Below, one piece after another: positions 1-8,729 of a stretch of 64,000 nucleotides of DNA. The DNA comes from Candidatus Rokuibacteriota bacterium. GTDB taxonomy: Bacteria; Methylomirabilota; Methylomirabilia; Rokubacteriales; CSP1-6. Location: positions 1 to 64,000 of the forward strand of contig QHSL01000069.1 of assembly GCA_003220435.1 (NCBI GenBank). Direction: 5' to 3'. The notes under the pieces were generated by a model. The model saw nothing but the letters and a program-made list of their open reading frames with translations, was not told the origin of the DNA and ran no database searches. How positions within the stretch are numbered: position 1 is the first letter of the stretch; the number at the start of each line of letters is the position of its first letter. A program made the translations under genes and the position numbers.

Positions 1-281
1 TGCTTCATCACCTCGACCTGGTCCTGGGCCATGCGGCGGAACGTGTAGTTGCTGTGATCCGCCTTGCCGCGCGGCTTCCCGCTATCGCCGTAGCCGCGCA
101 GGTCGGCGCACACGACCGTGAAGTCCTTCGCGAGCCGCGGGGCGATCAGGTGCCAGGTCACCAGCGTCAGCGGATTACCGTGCAGCAGGAGCACCGGCGG
201 CCCGCTGCCCCCATATCTGAGATTGATCGCGCACTCGGGATCGCTGGTCTGGACCTGGATGTGCTTGAACCCTTCGAACAT
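1..281 (-). CDS. alpha/beta hydrolase, haloacetate dehalogenase-like (partial)
   Basis: Only the first 93 codons are in the window; the gene runs off the left edge. The start is the ATG at 281. The visible part is the N-terminal half of an alpha/beta-hydrolase fold: a core strand ending in HGNP (oxyanion-hole loop) followed by the DLRGYGDS turn, then a DHSNYT-type stretch. This pattern is typical of haloacetate/fluoroacetate dehalogenases and related epoxide hydrolases. The nucleophile elbow, which would separate an Asp dehalogenase from a Ser esterase, lies outside the window, so the substrate cannot be called. It is on the same strand as the cupin and glnS genes upstream, with a 60-bp gap. 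Confidence 0.8.
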   Translation of the reverse strand, partial: MFEGFKHIQVQTSDPECAINLRYGGSGPPVLLLHGNPLTLVTWHLIAPRLAKDFTVVCADLRGYGDSGKPRGKADHSNYTFRRMAQDQVEVMK

Positions 282-341
282 GGCGCGTCCTCTCTGCAGA
301 AAGGGTTGCGGCGGGAGGTGCCGGCGCACTCGGGTGGAGCG

Positions 342-830
342 CTAGGCCTTCATGCCGTGGTCGCGATCGAGCGCGCGCTCGTTCTCGGGTCGTGCGAACG
401 GCGCCGGCGCCGGCTCGCCCGGGGTGCGGGGCCGGCCGATCGCTTCGAAAAAGTTCTCGAGTCCGGCCGGCGAGACCAGCCAGAGCATCACGAGCTCCTC
501 GTCGGTCTCGTTGATGATCTCGTGCTTGACCTCGTAGCCGAGGAAGCACGCGGTGCCCGGTACCAGCGGATGGTTCACGCCGTCGACCACCACCCGCCCG
601 CGGCCACGGAAGCAGATCTGCAGCTCGATCTGGTCTCCGTGCGAGTGCTCGCGCACGCGGCTGCGCGGCGCGATGGTCTGGTAGCCCATCGAGAGCCCGT
701 CGTACCGCGTGTTGGCGGGCGTGAGCTTCGGATCAGCGTGGCCGTTGGCCGGGACGGGCTGCCAGAACGACGCGCCCTCGCTCGGCTGGATCACGGTCGC
801 ACGGCCCCCGACCGATTCGGCTCTGCTCAT
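342..830 (-). CDS. cupin domain protein
   Basis: A 162-residue single-domain cupin. Metal-site motifs are visible: a first motif around EHSHGDQIEL (two His and a Glu) and a second around the GYEVKHEI stretch. I chose the ATG at 830 rather than the longer frame because GAGAGGG lies just upstream at a normal spacing. It follows glnS by 10 bp on the same strand and is probably co-transcribed with it. The C-terminal tail is Pro/Arg rich. The family spans sugar isomerases, dioxygenases and small-molecule sensors, so no specific reaction can be given. Confidence 0.85.
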   Translation of the reverse strand: MSRAESVGGRATVIQPSEGASFWQPVPANGHADPKLTPANTRYDGLSMGYQTIAPRSRVREHSHGDQIELQICFRGRGRVVVDGVNHPLVPGTACFLGYEVKHEIINETDEELVMLWLVSPAGLENFFEAIGRPRTPGEPAPAPFARPENERALDRDHGMKA

Positions 831-840
831 GACACCCTCT

Positions 841-2517
<1,677 letters not shown>

Positions 2518-2524
2518 CCGCTAG

Positions 2525-2530
2525 ATCCTA
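2525..2530 (-). promoter_or_regulatory. -10-like element of glnS
   Basis: Read on the minus strand the hexamer is TAGGAT, 7 nt before the glnS ATG. No Shine-Dalgarno lies between. With usual -10-to-start distances, transcription would begin at or next to the ATG. No convincing -35 box is visible. Confidence 0.45.
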
Positions 2531-2553
2531 CCATCTGCCACCGTCTCCCTGCG

Positions 2554-2907
2554 TCAGCAGCGCGAGTCGTCGGTGATGGTCAGGCTGAGCGCGCCGGTGG
2601 ACGGCTCGTACTCGAAGTCGTTGCCGGAACACTGGAACTTCGGCGCGGACATCATGAGCCCGACCACGGCGGTCTTGTCGGGCGGCCATTGCCCCTTCTC
2701 GGCCTGGTAGTTGCGCACCATCCCCTGCACCGACACCAGCGTGGCCTGGTCGGCCGCCAGCCTGGTCCGCGCGAGCGGCCGATCCTGTTGAAGCCGCTCG
2801 ACGGTCTTCGCCGTCGAGGTGAAGTACTGCATGAGCAGGAAGCCGGCGAGGGCGACTACGGCGGCCACGATGATGATCTCGATGAAGCCGAAGCCCCGTT
2901 GACTCAT
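2554..2907 (-). CDS. type IV pilin-like protein (prepilin)
   Basis: A 117-residue protein with a class III signal. A short leader MSQRG is followed by F at +1, Glu at +5 and an unbroken hydrophobic helix of about 20 residues, which is the prepilin-peptidase cleavage and assembly signature. The mature part has a long N-terminal helix and a small C-terminal domain with two Cys (one the last residue) that could form a disulfide. It would be inserted in the inner membrane and processed by PilD, as a minor pilin or pseudopilin. The start at 2907 has a GAGGAGAAG ribosome site. No other pilus genes are nearby, so its machinery must be encoded elsewhere. Confidence 0.85.
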   Translation of the reverse strand: MSQRGFGFIEIIIVAAVVALAGFLLMQYFTSTAKTVERLQQDRPLARTRLAADQATLVSVQGMVRNYQAEKGQWPPDKTAVVGLMMSAPKFQCSGNDFEYEPSTGALSLTITDDSRC

Positions 2908-2920
2908 CGCTCTTCTCCTC

Positions 2921-3112
2921 TCAGTGCCCGTCGAGTGGGGTCCCAGGGGGCGCCCCCTCGCTCACGCGCGGCGGAACGCGCACGATATAGGTCCGGGGGG
3001 CGCCGCCGACGGCGAGGGAGCGATCGTGATCTCCCGCCCCGAGCGCAACCAGTACCAGGGCGAGCGCGATCACGTCCTCGATCCTAGCAGACGGGTTGAC
3101 GGGAACTCGCAT
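2921..3112 (-). CDS. small hypothetical protein upstream of the pilin
   Basis: A 63-codon frame that ends 13 bp before the pilin start on the same strand. It has one hydrophobic segment of about 16 residues near the N-terminus (VIALALVLVALGAG), then a polar Pro-rich tail, as in a small exported or membrane-anchored protein. Two Met starts exist (3133 and 3112); I prefer 3112. It resembles no family I recognise. The case rests on spacing and the hydrophobic segment; in high-GC DNA such a frame can arise by chance. Confidence 0.35.
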   Translation of the reverse strand: MRVPVNPSARIEDVIALALVLVALGAGDHDRSLAVGGAPRTYIVRVPPRVSEGAPPGTPLDGH

Positions 3113-3135
3113 GCCGCATAGAGTGACGCGCACGC

Positions 3136-4332
3136 GTGTTCTACGGCTGGGTCATCGTCGCGGCCCTCTCGATCAGCGAAACGATCTCCTGGGGCATCCT
3201 CTACTACGGCTTCCCGGTCATGCTCCGGCCGATGGAAGCCGACCTCGGCTACTCTCGTGTCGAGATCACCGGCGCCCTCTCGCTGGGGCTCGCCACCTCG
3301 GCGCTCGCCGCGCTGCCGGTCGGGCGCTGGATCGACCGACACGGCGCTCGCGGCCTCATGACCCTCGGCTCGTGCCTGGCGACCGTGCTCGTGCTGGCGT
3401 GGTCGCGCGTCGAGAGCCTGGGCGCGCTCTACGCGGTGTGGATCCTGATGGGCTTGGCGCTGGCGGCCACGCTCTACGAGCCGGCGTTCGCGGCGGTCGT
3501 CGGCTGGTTCCCCGTGGAGGGCCGTGACCGGGCGCTGCTCGTCGTCACGCTCACCGCGGCGCTGGCGAGCACGATCTTCATGCCGCTCGAGGCGTGGCTG
3601 GTCGATCGGCTCGGCTGGCGCAAGGCGCTCGTCGTGCTCGCCGTCGTCCTGGCGGTGCCGACGATCCCCATCCATGCGTTGCTGCTGCGGCGCCCACCTC
3701 GGCTCGCCGCTCGCGGGACGACCGCCGAGCGCGCCGGCGCGGAGGTCCCCGGCCTGACGCTCGGCGAGGCGGTGCGGACCGGCGTGTTCTGGGTCCTGGT
3801 GCTCGCGTTCCTTGCCGGCAACTTCACGACGAACACGGTCACCGTGCACCTGATCCCGTACCTGAGCGATCGCGGCTACTCACCGGCGCTCGCCGCCGCG
3901 ATGGTCGGCTGGATGGGCGCCATGCAGCTGCCGGCGCGGCTGGTCTTCGCGCCGATCGCCGCGCGCTTCGGCCACCGTGTCGTCACCGCCACCATCTTCT
4001 TCATGCAGGCGGCGTCGGTCGCCCAGCTCGCCCTCGCCCGGCGCCTGCCGACGCTGGCCCCGATGGTGATCATGCTGGGCGCCGCCAACGGCATGGCCAC
4101 GCTGGCCCGCGCCACGATGGTCGCTTCTGTCTTCGGCCCACGCCACTACGGATCGATCAGCGGCGCCGTGGCGCTCGCCGCCAACGGCGCGCGATCGATC
4201 GCTCCCGTCGTCGCCTCGCTCCTCCAGGTGGCGCTGGGCGGCTACGAGCGCGTGTTCTGGCTGCTGGCCGTCGCGCTGGTGGTCGCGGGGATCGGGCTCC
4301 TCGCGGCGCCCGCGCGCATCCGCGAGCAATGA
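3136..4332 (+). CDS. MFS transporter
   Basis: Major facilitator permease of 398 residues with 12 expected membrane spans, starting GTG at 3136. It opens with FYGWVIV, a motif common in the oxalate/formate-antiporter and monocarboxylate-type MFS branches. The loop 2-3 signature is visible as GRWIDRHGAR around residue 62. The central cytoplasmic loop (near residues 190-210) is Pro/Arg rich. The substrate is unknown; small organic anions are a reasonable guess from the subfamily. A second carrier with the same opening lies at 48429. Confidence 0.9.
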   Translation: MFYGWVIVAALSISETISWGILYYGFPVMLRPMEADLGYSRVEITGALSLGLATSALAALPVGRWIDRHGARGLMTLGSCLATVLVLAWSRVESLGALYAVWILMGLALAATLYEPAFAAVVGWFPVEGRDRALLVVTLTAALASTIFMPLEAWLVDRLGWRKALVVLAVVLAVPTIPIHALLLRRPPRLAARGTTAERAGAEVPGLTLGEAVRTGVFWVLVLAFLAGNFTTNTVTVHLIPYLSDRGYSPALAAAMVGWMGAMQLPARLVFAPIAARFGHRVVTATIFFMQAASVAQLALARRLPTLAPMVIMLGAANGMATLARATMVASVFGPRHYGSISGAVALAANGARSIAPVVASLLQVALGGYERVFWLLAVALVVAGIGLLAAPARIREQ

Positions 4333-4334
4333 GG

Positions 4335-4340
4335 TAGTGT
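4335..4340 (+). promoter_or_regulatory. -10-like element before the 4347 gene
   Basis: TAGTGT ends 6 nt before the ATG at 4347, with no Shine-Dalgarno between. It fits the leaderless pattern seen at several other genes here. Confidence 0.3.
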
Positions 4341-4346
4341 GAGACC

Positions 4347-4676
4347 ATGAGCGAGACGACGGGTGGTGCCAAGTTTTTTCGCGTGAACGACTGCGACCTG
4401 TGCAAGGCGCTGAAGCTCACGCCGTGGTTCTGGGAGGACGACATCTGCTGGATCGCCGAGTGCGAGATCTGCGAGACACCCATGGTCGTCTGGCGCTACC
4501 ACGGCACCACGCCGCCGGCCGACCACGTCGCGCACATGCGTGAGCGTTTGGCCGAGGTCGCCACGGCCCAGCTCGGCGAGTTCTGGGTCGACGGACACAT
4601 GCGGAATATCCCGGACCACTTCCATGCGCACGCGCGGCCCAAGGACGGGTTCTTCGGCTACGACCGCAAGCGTTGA
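4347..4676 (+). CDS. small Cys/His-rich hypothetical protein
   Basis: A 109-residue cytoplasmic protein with two CxxC pairs (CDLC near residue 16, CEIC near 39) and a His-rich PDHFHAHARP segment toward the C-terminus. The arrangement suggests a metal-binding, probably zinc-ribbon, fold; the HxHxH run is loosely reminiscent of HIT proteins but lacks the spacing of a true HIT triad. It starts 14 bp after the MFS gene. Function unknown. Confidence 0.75.
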   Translation: MSETTGGAKFFRVNDCDLCKALKLTPWFWEDDICWIAECEICETPMVVWRYHGTTPPADHVAHMRERLAEVATAQLGEFWVDGHMRNIPDHFHAHARPKDGFFGYDRKR

Positions 4677-4692
4677 TCTCAGGGAGGCGCCC

Positions 4693-5412
4693 GTGGGATC
4701 TGGACGTCGCTGGACGCGACCGGTGGTCGGGCTGCTCGCGATCACCGCGCTTTCGGGCTGCACGCGCTCGGTGCCGGTGAGCTACCAGCCGTCCCTGTAT
4801 CGCCTGCCGCAGGCCGACCAGCTGAAGGGCATCGGCCTCGGCGTGGCCAAGCTCGAGGATCGCCGCACGCTGGTCGAGCGATCGAACCCAGAGAGCCTGA
4901 GCTACGTAATGCGCTCGGGCGCCTGGCGCGTCGGGCTCACGTACCAGAACCAGGAGTACGTGCCCGTGGCCGACCTCGTCCAGATGCTCTTCGTGGACGA
5001 GTTCGCGCGGGCCGGCGTCGAGGCCAAGACCGTCCCCAAGATTCTCACCAAGGAGAACCAGGCCGACATGCGCGCGGCCGGCGAGCAGGCCGGGACGGCG
5101 TACGTCCTCGGCGGGAGCCTGCTCCTCTTCGAAATCGTGAACCAGACGAACGGGTGGGTCGTCACGAGTCGGCGGGGGATCACGCTCGCGATCAGCCTCG
5201 TCCGCGTACGGGACGGGAGCGTCGTGCTCGACAAGATCGTCAGCGCGAGCGATCAGGAGGAGACCGTGGCGGGCGCTCCCGTGAGGAGCCTCGATCGGCT
5301 GATGAACAGCGTGTTCCGGCGGGTCGTCACGCAGGTCGTGGAGGAGGTCAGCGCCAAGCTGGCCCTCGTCCCCCCGGACGTGGACACGCGCGTGAAGGTG
5401 GTGCCCCGATGA
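4693..5412 (+). CDS. lipoprotein, CsgG-like putative
   Basis: A 239-residue secreted protein starting GTG at 4693 behind an AGGGAGG ribosome site. The signal ends in a lipobox (ALSGC), so it should be lipidated. After the Cys it has a long soluble domain with alternating strands, including AYVLGGSLLLFEIV and a repeated VRVRDGSVVLDK strand. This resembles the GNA1162/CsgG-type lipoproteins that compute variable tensile domains in the periplasm, but the match is by eye only. It overlaps the next gene by 4 bp (ATGA), so the two are translationally coupled. Confidence 0.75.
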   Translation: MGSGRRWTRPVVGLLAITALSGCTRSVPVSYQPSLYRLPQADQLKGIGLGVAKLEDRRTLVERSNPESLSYVMRSGAWRVGLTYQNQEYVPVADLVQMLFVDEFARAGVEAKTVPKILTKENQADMRAAGEQAGTAYVLGGSLLLFEIVNQTNGWVVTSRRGITLAISLVRVRDGSVVLDKIVSASDQEETVAGAPVRSLDRLMNSVFRRVVTQVVEEVSAKLALVPPDVDTRVKVVPR

Positions 5413-5666
5413 CGCCGGGGCATCGCGCGCTCGCCGTCGTGATGCTGCTCGCCGGTCTTGGTGGTTGCGGGCCCAAGTTCTGGAACAAGCCGGGGGCCAC
5501 GCTCGAGGACTTCAACCGCGACAGCGCCGCCTGCTCGAAGGAGGCCAACACCCAGTACGGAATCTTCGTCAACGACGTCTATCGCGCCTGCCTGGGCGCC
5601 CGCAACTGGGTCCGCGCCCCGCAGGGCGAGCCGCCCCCGCCGGGCTGGTACCGCGGGATCGAGTAG
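5409..5666 (+). CDS. small lipoprotein
   Basis: An 85-residue protein whose ATG overlaps the stop of the preceding lipoprotein gene. It has a signal peptide with lipobox LGGC and a short mature part with two further Cys (AACSKEAN and RACLGARN), probably disulfide-bonded, and a Pro-rich GWYRGIE tail. No named family is recognised. The coupling suggests that it works with its upstream neighbour in the envelope. Confidence 0.75.
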   Translation: MTPGHRALAVVMLLAGLGGCGPKFWNKPGATLEDFNRDSAACSKEANTQYGIFVNDVYRACLGARNWVRAPQGEPPPPGWYRGIE

Positions 5667-5674
5667 GAGTCACC

Positions 5675-6640
5675 GTGGTCGGCGCGGCGATGAGGACGGT
5701 CGAGATCGCGCCCACCTTCGAGGGGTGGCAGGCCGCCGCGCGGACTCTACTGCGGGAGGGCGTCCCACCGGCCGACGTGCGCTGGCGTGAGATCGCGACC
5801 GGCCAGCAGCCGTCGCTGATCGCTGAGCCGGTGACGCCAGCGCCCGGCGCCGTGCGCGTGCCGCGCCAGTTCCTGGACATCGCGCGCCTCGCGGCGAGCG
5901 CGTCCGACCCCGCGCGCTGGCAGGTGCTCTACGAGATTCTCTGGCGCCTCCTCCACGAGAATCACGACCTCCTCAAGACCGACGCCGACCCCGGCGTGCG
6001 GCGGCTCAATGCGCTGGCGAAGCGAGAAGGCGAGGGCGCGGCGCCGTTCGTGCCGCCGGGCGCCGGCCTGGCCGAGCTCCGCGCCGCCGCCGCGCGGTGC
6101 ACCGGCTGCGAGCTCTATCGCCACGCCACGCAGACGGTCTTCGGCCGCGGCCCGGCCGACGCTCGGATCGTTCTGGTGGGCGAGCAGCCGGGAGACCAGG
6201 AGGACCTCAAGGGCGCGCCGTTTGTGGGCCCGGCCGGCGGAGTGTTCGACCGCGCGCTGACCGAGGTGGGCCTGGACCGCGAGCGCCTCTACGTCACGAA
6301 CGTCGTGAAGCACTTCAAGTTCGTCGAGCGCGGCAAGCGACGGATCCACCAGACGCCGCGCATGAGCGAGCTCACCGCCTGTCGTCCGTGGCTCGAGGCC
6401 GAGCTGGCGGCGATCAAGCCCGGCGTCCTGGTGTGCCTCGGCGCGACGGCGGCGCACGCGATCTTCGGCCCCGACTTCCGACTGATGCAGGACCGCGGCC
6501 GCTTTGCGGCAACGCGCTGGGCGCCCCGGACGATCGCGACGCTCCACCCTTCCGCCGTGCTGCGCGGCGAGGACGAGGCGCAGCAGGCGCGCCTCTACGG
6601 AATTCTGCTCGAGGACCTCCGCCTGGTCGCCGGAGTTTAG
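5675..6640 (+). CDS. UdgX-type uracil-DNA binding protein with N-terminal half DUF4130 domain
   Basis: A 321-residue protein in two parts. Residues 130-321 are a UdgX/family-4-like uracil-DNA glycosylase: Fe-S cysteines C142 and C145 (CTGC) with C236 and C254 as likely partners, motif GEQPG at 169-173, the UdgX-specific KRRIH loop at 221-225 with the His that bonds covalently to the deglycosylated sugar, and HPSAVLR at 291-297. Residues 8-118 match the first half of DUF4130, the domain often fused ahead of UdgX. The second half of that domain is missing; see findings. I chose the GTG at 5675 because AGGAG lies 5 nt upstream; the ATG at 5690 is poorly spaced. It acts in DNA repair of uracil lesions. 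Confidence 0.9.
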   Translation: MVGAAMRTVEIAPTFEGWQAAARTLLREGVPPADVRWREIATGQQPSLIAEPVTPAPGAVRVPRQFLDIARLAASASDPARWQVLYEILWRLLHENHDLLKTDADPGVRRLNALAKREGEGAAPFVPPGAGLAELRAAAARCTGCELYRHATQTVFGRGPADARIVLVGEQPGDQEDLKGAPFVGPAGGVFDRALTEVGLDRERLYVTNVVKHFKFVERGKRRIHQTPRMSELTACRPWLEAELAAIKPGVLVCLGATAAHAIFGPDFRLMQDRGRFAATRWAPRTIATLHPSAVLRGEDEAQQARLYGILLEDLRLVAGV

Positions 6641-7302
6641 CGAGGCGTCAGGACCGAGCCGAGCCAGGTGGAGATGTCGCGGATCTCCTCCCGGCACACC
6701 GAGTGGCCCATCGCGTACTCGTGCCATGCCACGCGATAGCCGAGCCCCGCGAGCACCGTGCGCGTCCGGAGCGCGCGGGCCGGCGCGATCATCTCGTCGC
6801 CCGTCCCGTGCGCCATGAAGATCGGCGTGGCGCGGTTGGCGGGCGCGGCCTCGGCGGCCAGCGGGTCGGCCAGCGGCAACGAGCACGAGAGCGCCATGAT
6901 CCCGGCCAGGCGTTCGGCGTGCCGCAAGCCGGTGTGGAGCGCCATCGCGCCGCCCTGCGAGAAGCCGGCGAGCACGATCGTCGACGCGGGAACGCCGCGC
7001 GCTTTCTCGCGCTCGATCAGCGCCTCGATCGACTTCTGGGAGGCGCGCACGCCGTCGGGGTCCTCGCGTCGCTGGCCGTGATCGTCGCGAATGTCGTACC
7101 AGGCGCGCATCACGTGGCCGCCGTTGATCGTCACCGGCCGCATCGGCGCGTGGGGGAACACGAAGCGCACGCCGGGCTCCGCGGGCAGCTCCAGCTCGGG
7201 CACGATGTCGACGAAGTCGTGGCCGTCGGCGCCGAGCCCGTGCATCCAGACGACGCTGGCGCGCGGCGCCGGCGCAGTCTCGAGCTCGATCGCCTCGAGC
7301 AT
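6637..7302 (-). CDS. alpha/beta hydrolase, carboxylesterase/phospholipase family
   Basis: A 221-residue serine esterase of the YpfH/AphA carboxylesterase class, a usual length for the family. The core shows MHGLGADGHDF (oxyanion region), nucleophile elbow GFSQGG, the Asp in HGTGDEM and the His in MGHSV, a complete triad. It is cytoplasmic, with no signal. ATG 7302 is the conventional start; a GTG at 7311 with AAGG 10 nt upstream is also possible. It follows the phosphoesterase by a few bases and is convergent with the UdgX gene, the stop codons overlapping. Confidence 0.9.
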   Translation of the reverse strand: MLEAIELETAPAPRASVVWMHGLGADGHDFVDIVPELELPAEPGVRFVFPHAPMRPVTINGGHVMRAWYDIRDDHGQRREDPDGVRASQKSIEALIEREKARGVPASTIVLAGFSQGGAMALHTGLRHAERLAGIMALSCSLPLADPLAAEAAPANRATPIFMAHGTGDEMIAPARALRTRTVLAGLGYRVAWHEYAMGHSVCREEIRDISTWLGSVLTPR

Positions 7303-7313
7303 CTCGGGCACGG

Positions 7314-8711
7314 TCAGGGCGCCTTGGGCAGGGTGACGGGGCCGTGCGGCGTCTGCGAGAAGTCGAACGCCTCGAGCGGCGCGGCGGCGCGCCGGTCGCG
7401 CTCGGTCAAGGGCTCGAGGCCGAAGCGCCACTCGATCAGCTTCAGGACCGAGGCGTGGTCGTACTCGCGATGGCCGATGACCCCGCGCCGGGCGTAGGGC
7501 GAGACGATCAGCGCCGGCACGCGCGAGCCGAGCCCGAAGCGGTCCACGACGGGCGGACGGACGTGGTCGAACCAGCCGCCGCCCTCGTCGTAGGTGATCA
7601 CCACCACCACCCGCGGCCAGTAGCGGCTCGCCATCACGTCCGCCACGATCTCGCCGATCCAGCGATCGCCGGCGCCGACCGTCGAGGACACCGCGTGCGC
7701 GTTCTGCCTCCAGTGCGGCTTCACGAACGAGACCGCCGGCAGGCTGCCGTCGCGCAACGCGCGGTTGAACTCGGACCCGTCGCGGATGCGGGTACGCGCC
7801 TCCGCGGTCTCCATGATCCGCTTCACGTACTGGAACGGGTTGTGGTGCGGCGTCAGGCCCTGCTTGACCGCGTCGGCGCCGCCGCCCCAGCCAGCCGCGA
7901 ACCACGCCCAGGACACGCCCGCCGCGTCGAGTCGGTCCCCGATCGTCGGCGCCGTCTGCGGCTCGTGGAGGATGCGCGTCACGCGCTGCGGCGGATAGGG
8001 CGGATCGATATTGTTGACGACCCAGCCCTCGGGATCGACCTCGCCGTCCTTCTCGACCCGCCCGTTGGGCCCGACGCCGACGGCGCGCTCCGCGGCGGGC
8101 GCGTCCGGATAACGCGCCACGGCCCCGGAGATCAGGTAGAAGTGATTCGGGAACGAGCCGCCGTGGATTCCCTGGAACCAGTGATCCAGCAGCACGAACT
8201 CGTCGGCCAGCCGCCACTGCACCGGGCTGGCCACCCGATCGTAGTAGCCCATCGTGATTCCACCGCTCGTTCCCTCCGCGACCCATCGGCCCATCGGGAT
8301 GCCGTCGGCGCCGGCGCCGTATTGCCGTTGCATATGAAAGAAGCGATGGACCGGATTGTTGGTCTCGTCGAACGGTCCGACGAAGCGAAGCATCGCGAAC
8401 GGCGCGTTCGGCAAATCCGCGGGGAAGCGCGCATCGGGCTTGCCCTCGCGCCCGAGCGCGGGCGGCAGCGCCGGGTAGGTTGCGCCGTTCATGTCAGCCT
8501 GCCGGCCGCGGTAACCCGCCAGCCCGTCGGCGCCCGGATAGGTCCCGAAGAGGTGATCGAACGAGCGGTTCTCCAGGAACAGCACCACGATGTGATCGAT
8601 CGGGGCCCGCGCGCCGGTCGATGCCTCGCCGCCGGCGAGCCCGGCCGCGCACGCCGCCAGGACGGCGGCGACGAGGGCGAGCGCGACGACTCCTGAACCG
8701 CGACCGAGCAT
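7314..8711 (-). CDS. secreted phosphoesterase (AcpA/phospholipase C family), lipoprotein
   Basis: A 465-residue phosphoesterase of the non-haemolytic phospholipase C/acid phosphatase A superfamily (alkaline-phosphatase fold). The N-terminal signal has a lipobox (LAAC). The family metal/phosphate motif FLENRSFDHLFG follows near residue 45. Further signatures are an FPNH segment, a HAV stretch, and TYDEGGGWFDHV, with Asp/Glu/His metal ligands, near residue 360. It probably cleaves phosphate esters outside the inner membrane. Start ATG 8711 lies only 18 bp from the divergent start at 8730. Confidence 0.9.
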   Translation of the reverse strand: MLGRGSGVVALALVAAVLAACAAGLAGGEASTGARAPIDHIVVLFLENRSFDHLFGTYPGADGLAGYRGRQADMNGATYPALPPALGREGKPDARFPADLPNAPFAMLRFVGPFDETNNPVHRFFHMQRQYGAGADGIPMGRWVAEGTSGGITMGYYDRVASPVQWRLADEFVLLDHWFQGIHGGSFPNHFYLISGAVARYPDAPAAERAVGVGPNGRVEKDGEVDPEGWVVNNIDPPYPPQRVTRILHEPQTAPTIGDRLDAAGVSWAWFAAGWGGGADAVKQGLTPHHNPFQYVKRIMETAEARTRIRDGSEFNRALRDGSLPAVSFVKPHWRQNAHAVSSTVGAGDRWIGEIVADVMASRYWPRVVVVITYDEGGGWFDHVRPPVVDRFGLGSRVPALIVSPYARRGVIGHREYDHASVLKLIEWRFGLEPLTERDRRAAAPLEAFDFSQTPHGPVTLPKAP

Positions 8712-8729
8712 GCGGTATTCTACCTGACC
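8712..8729. promoter_or_regulatory. symmetric bidirectional promoter in an 18-bp divergent gap
   Basis: The whole space between two divergent ATGs is 18 bp. Its centre GGTATTCTACC is a near-perfect palindrome that reads TATTCT (8716-8721) on the plus strand, 8 nt before ATG 8730, and TAGAAT (8722-8717) on the minus strand, 5 nt before ATG 8711. CTGAAC at 8693-8698 gives the plus promoter a fair -35 with a 17-nt spacer. Both messages would be essentially leaderless. Confidence 0.5.
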
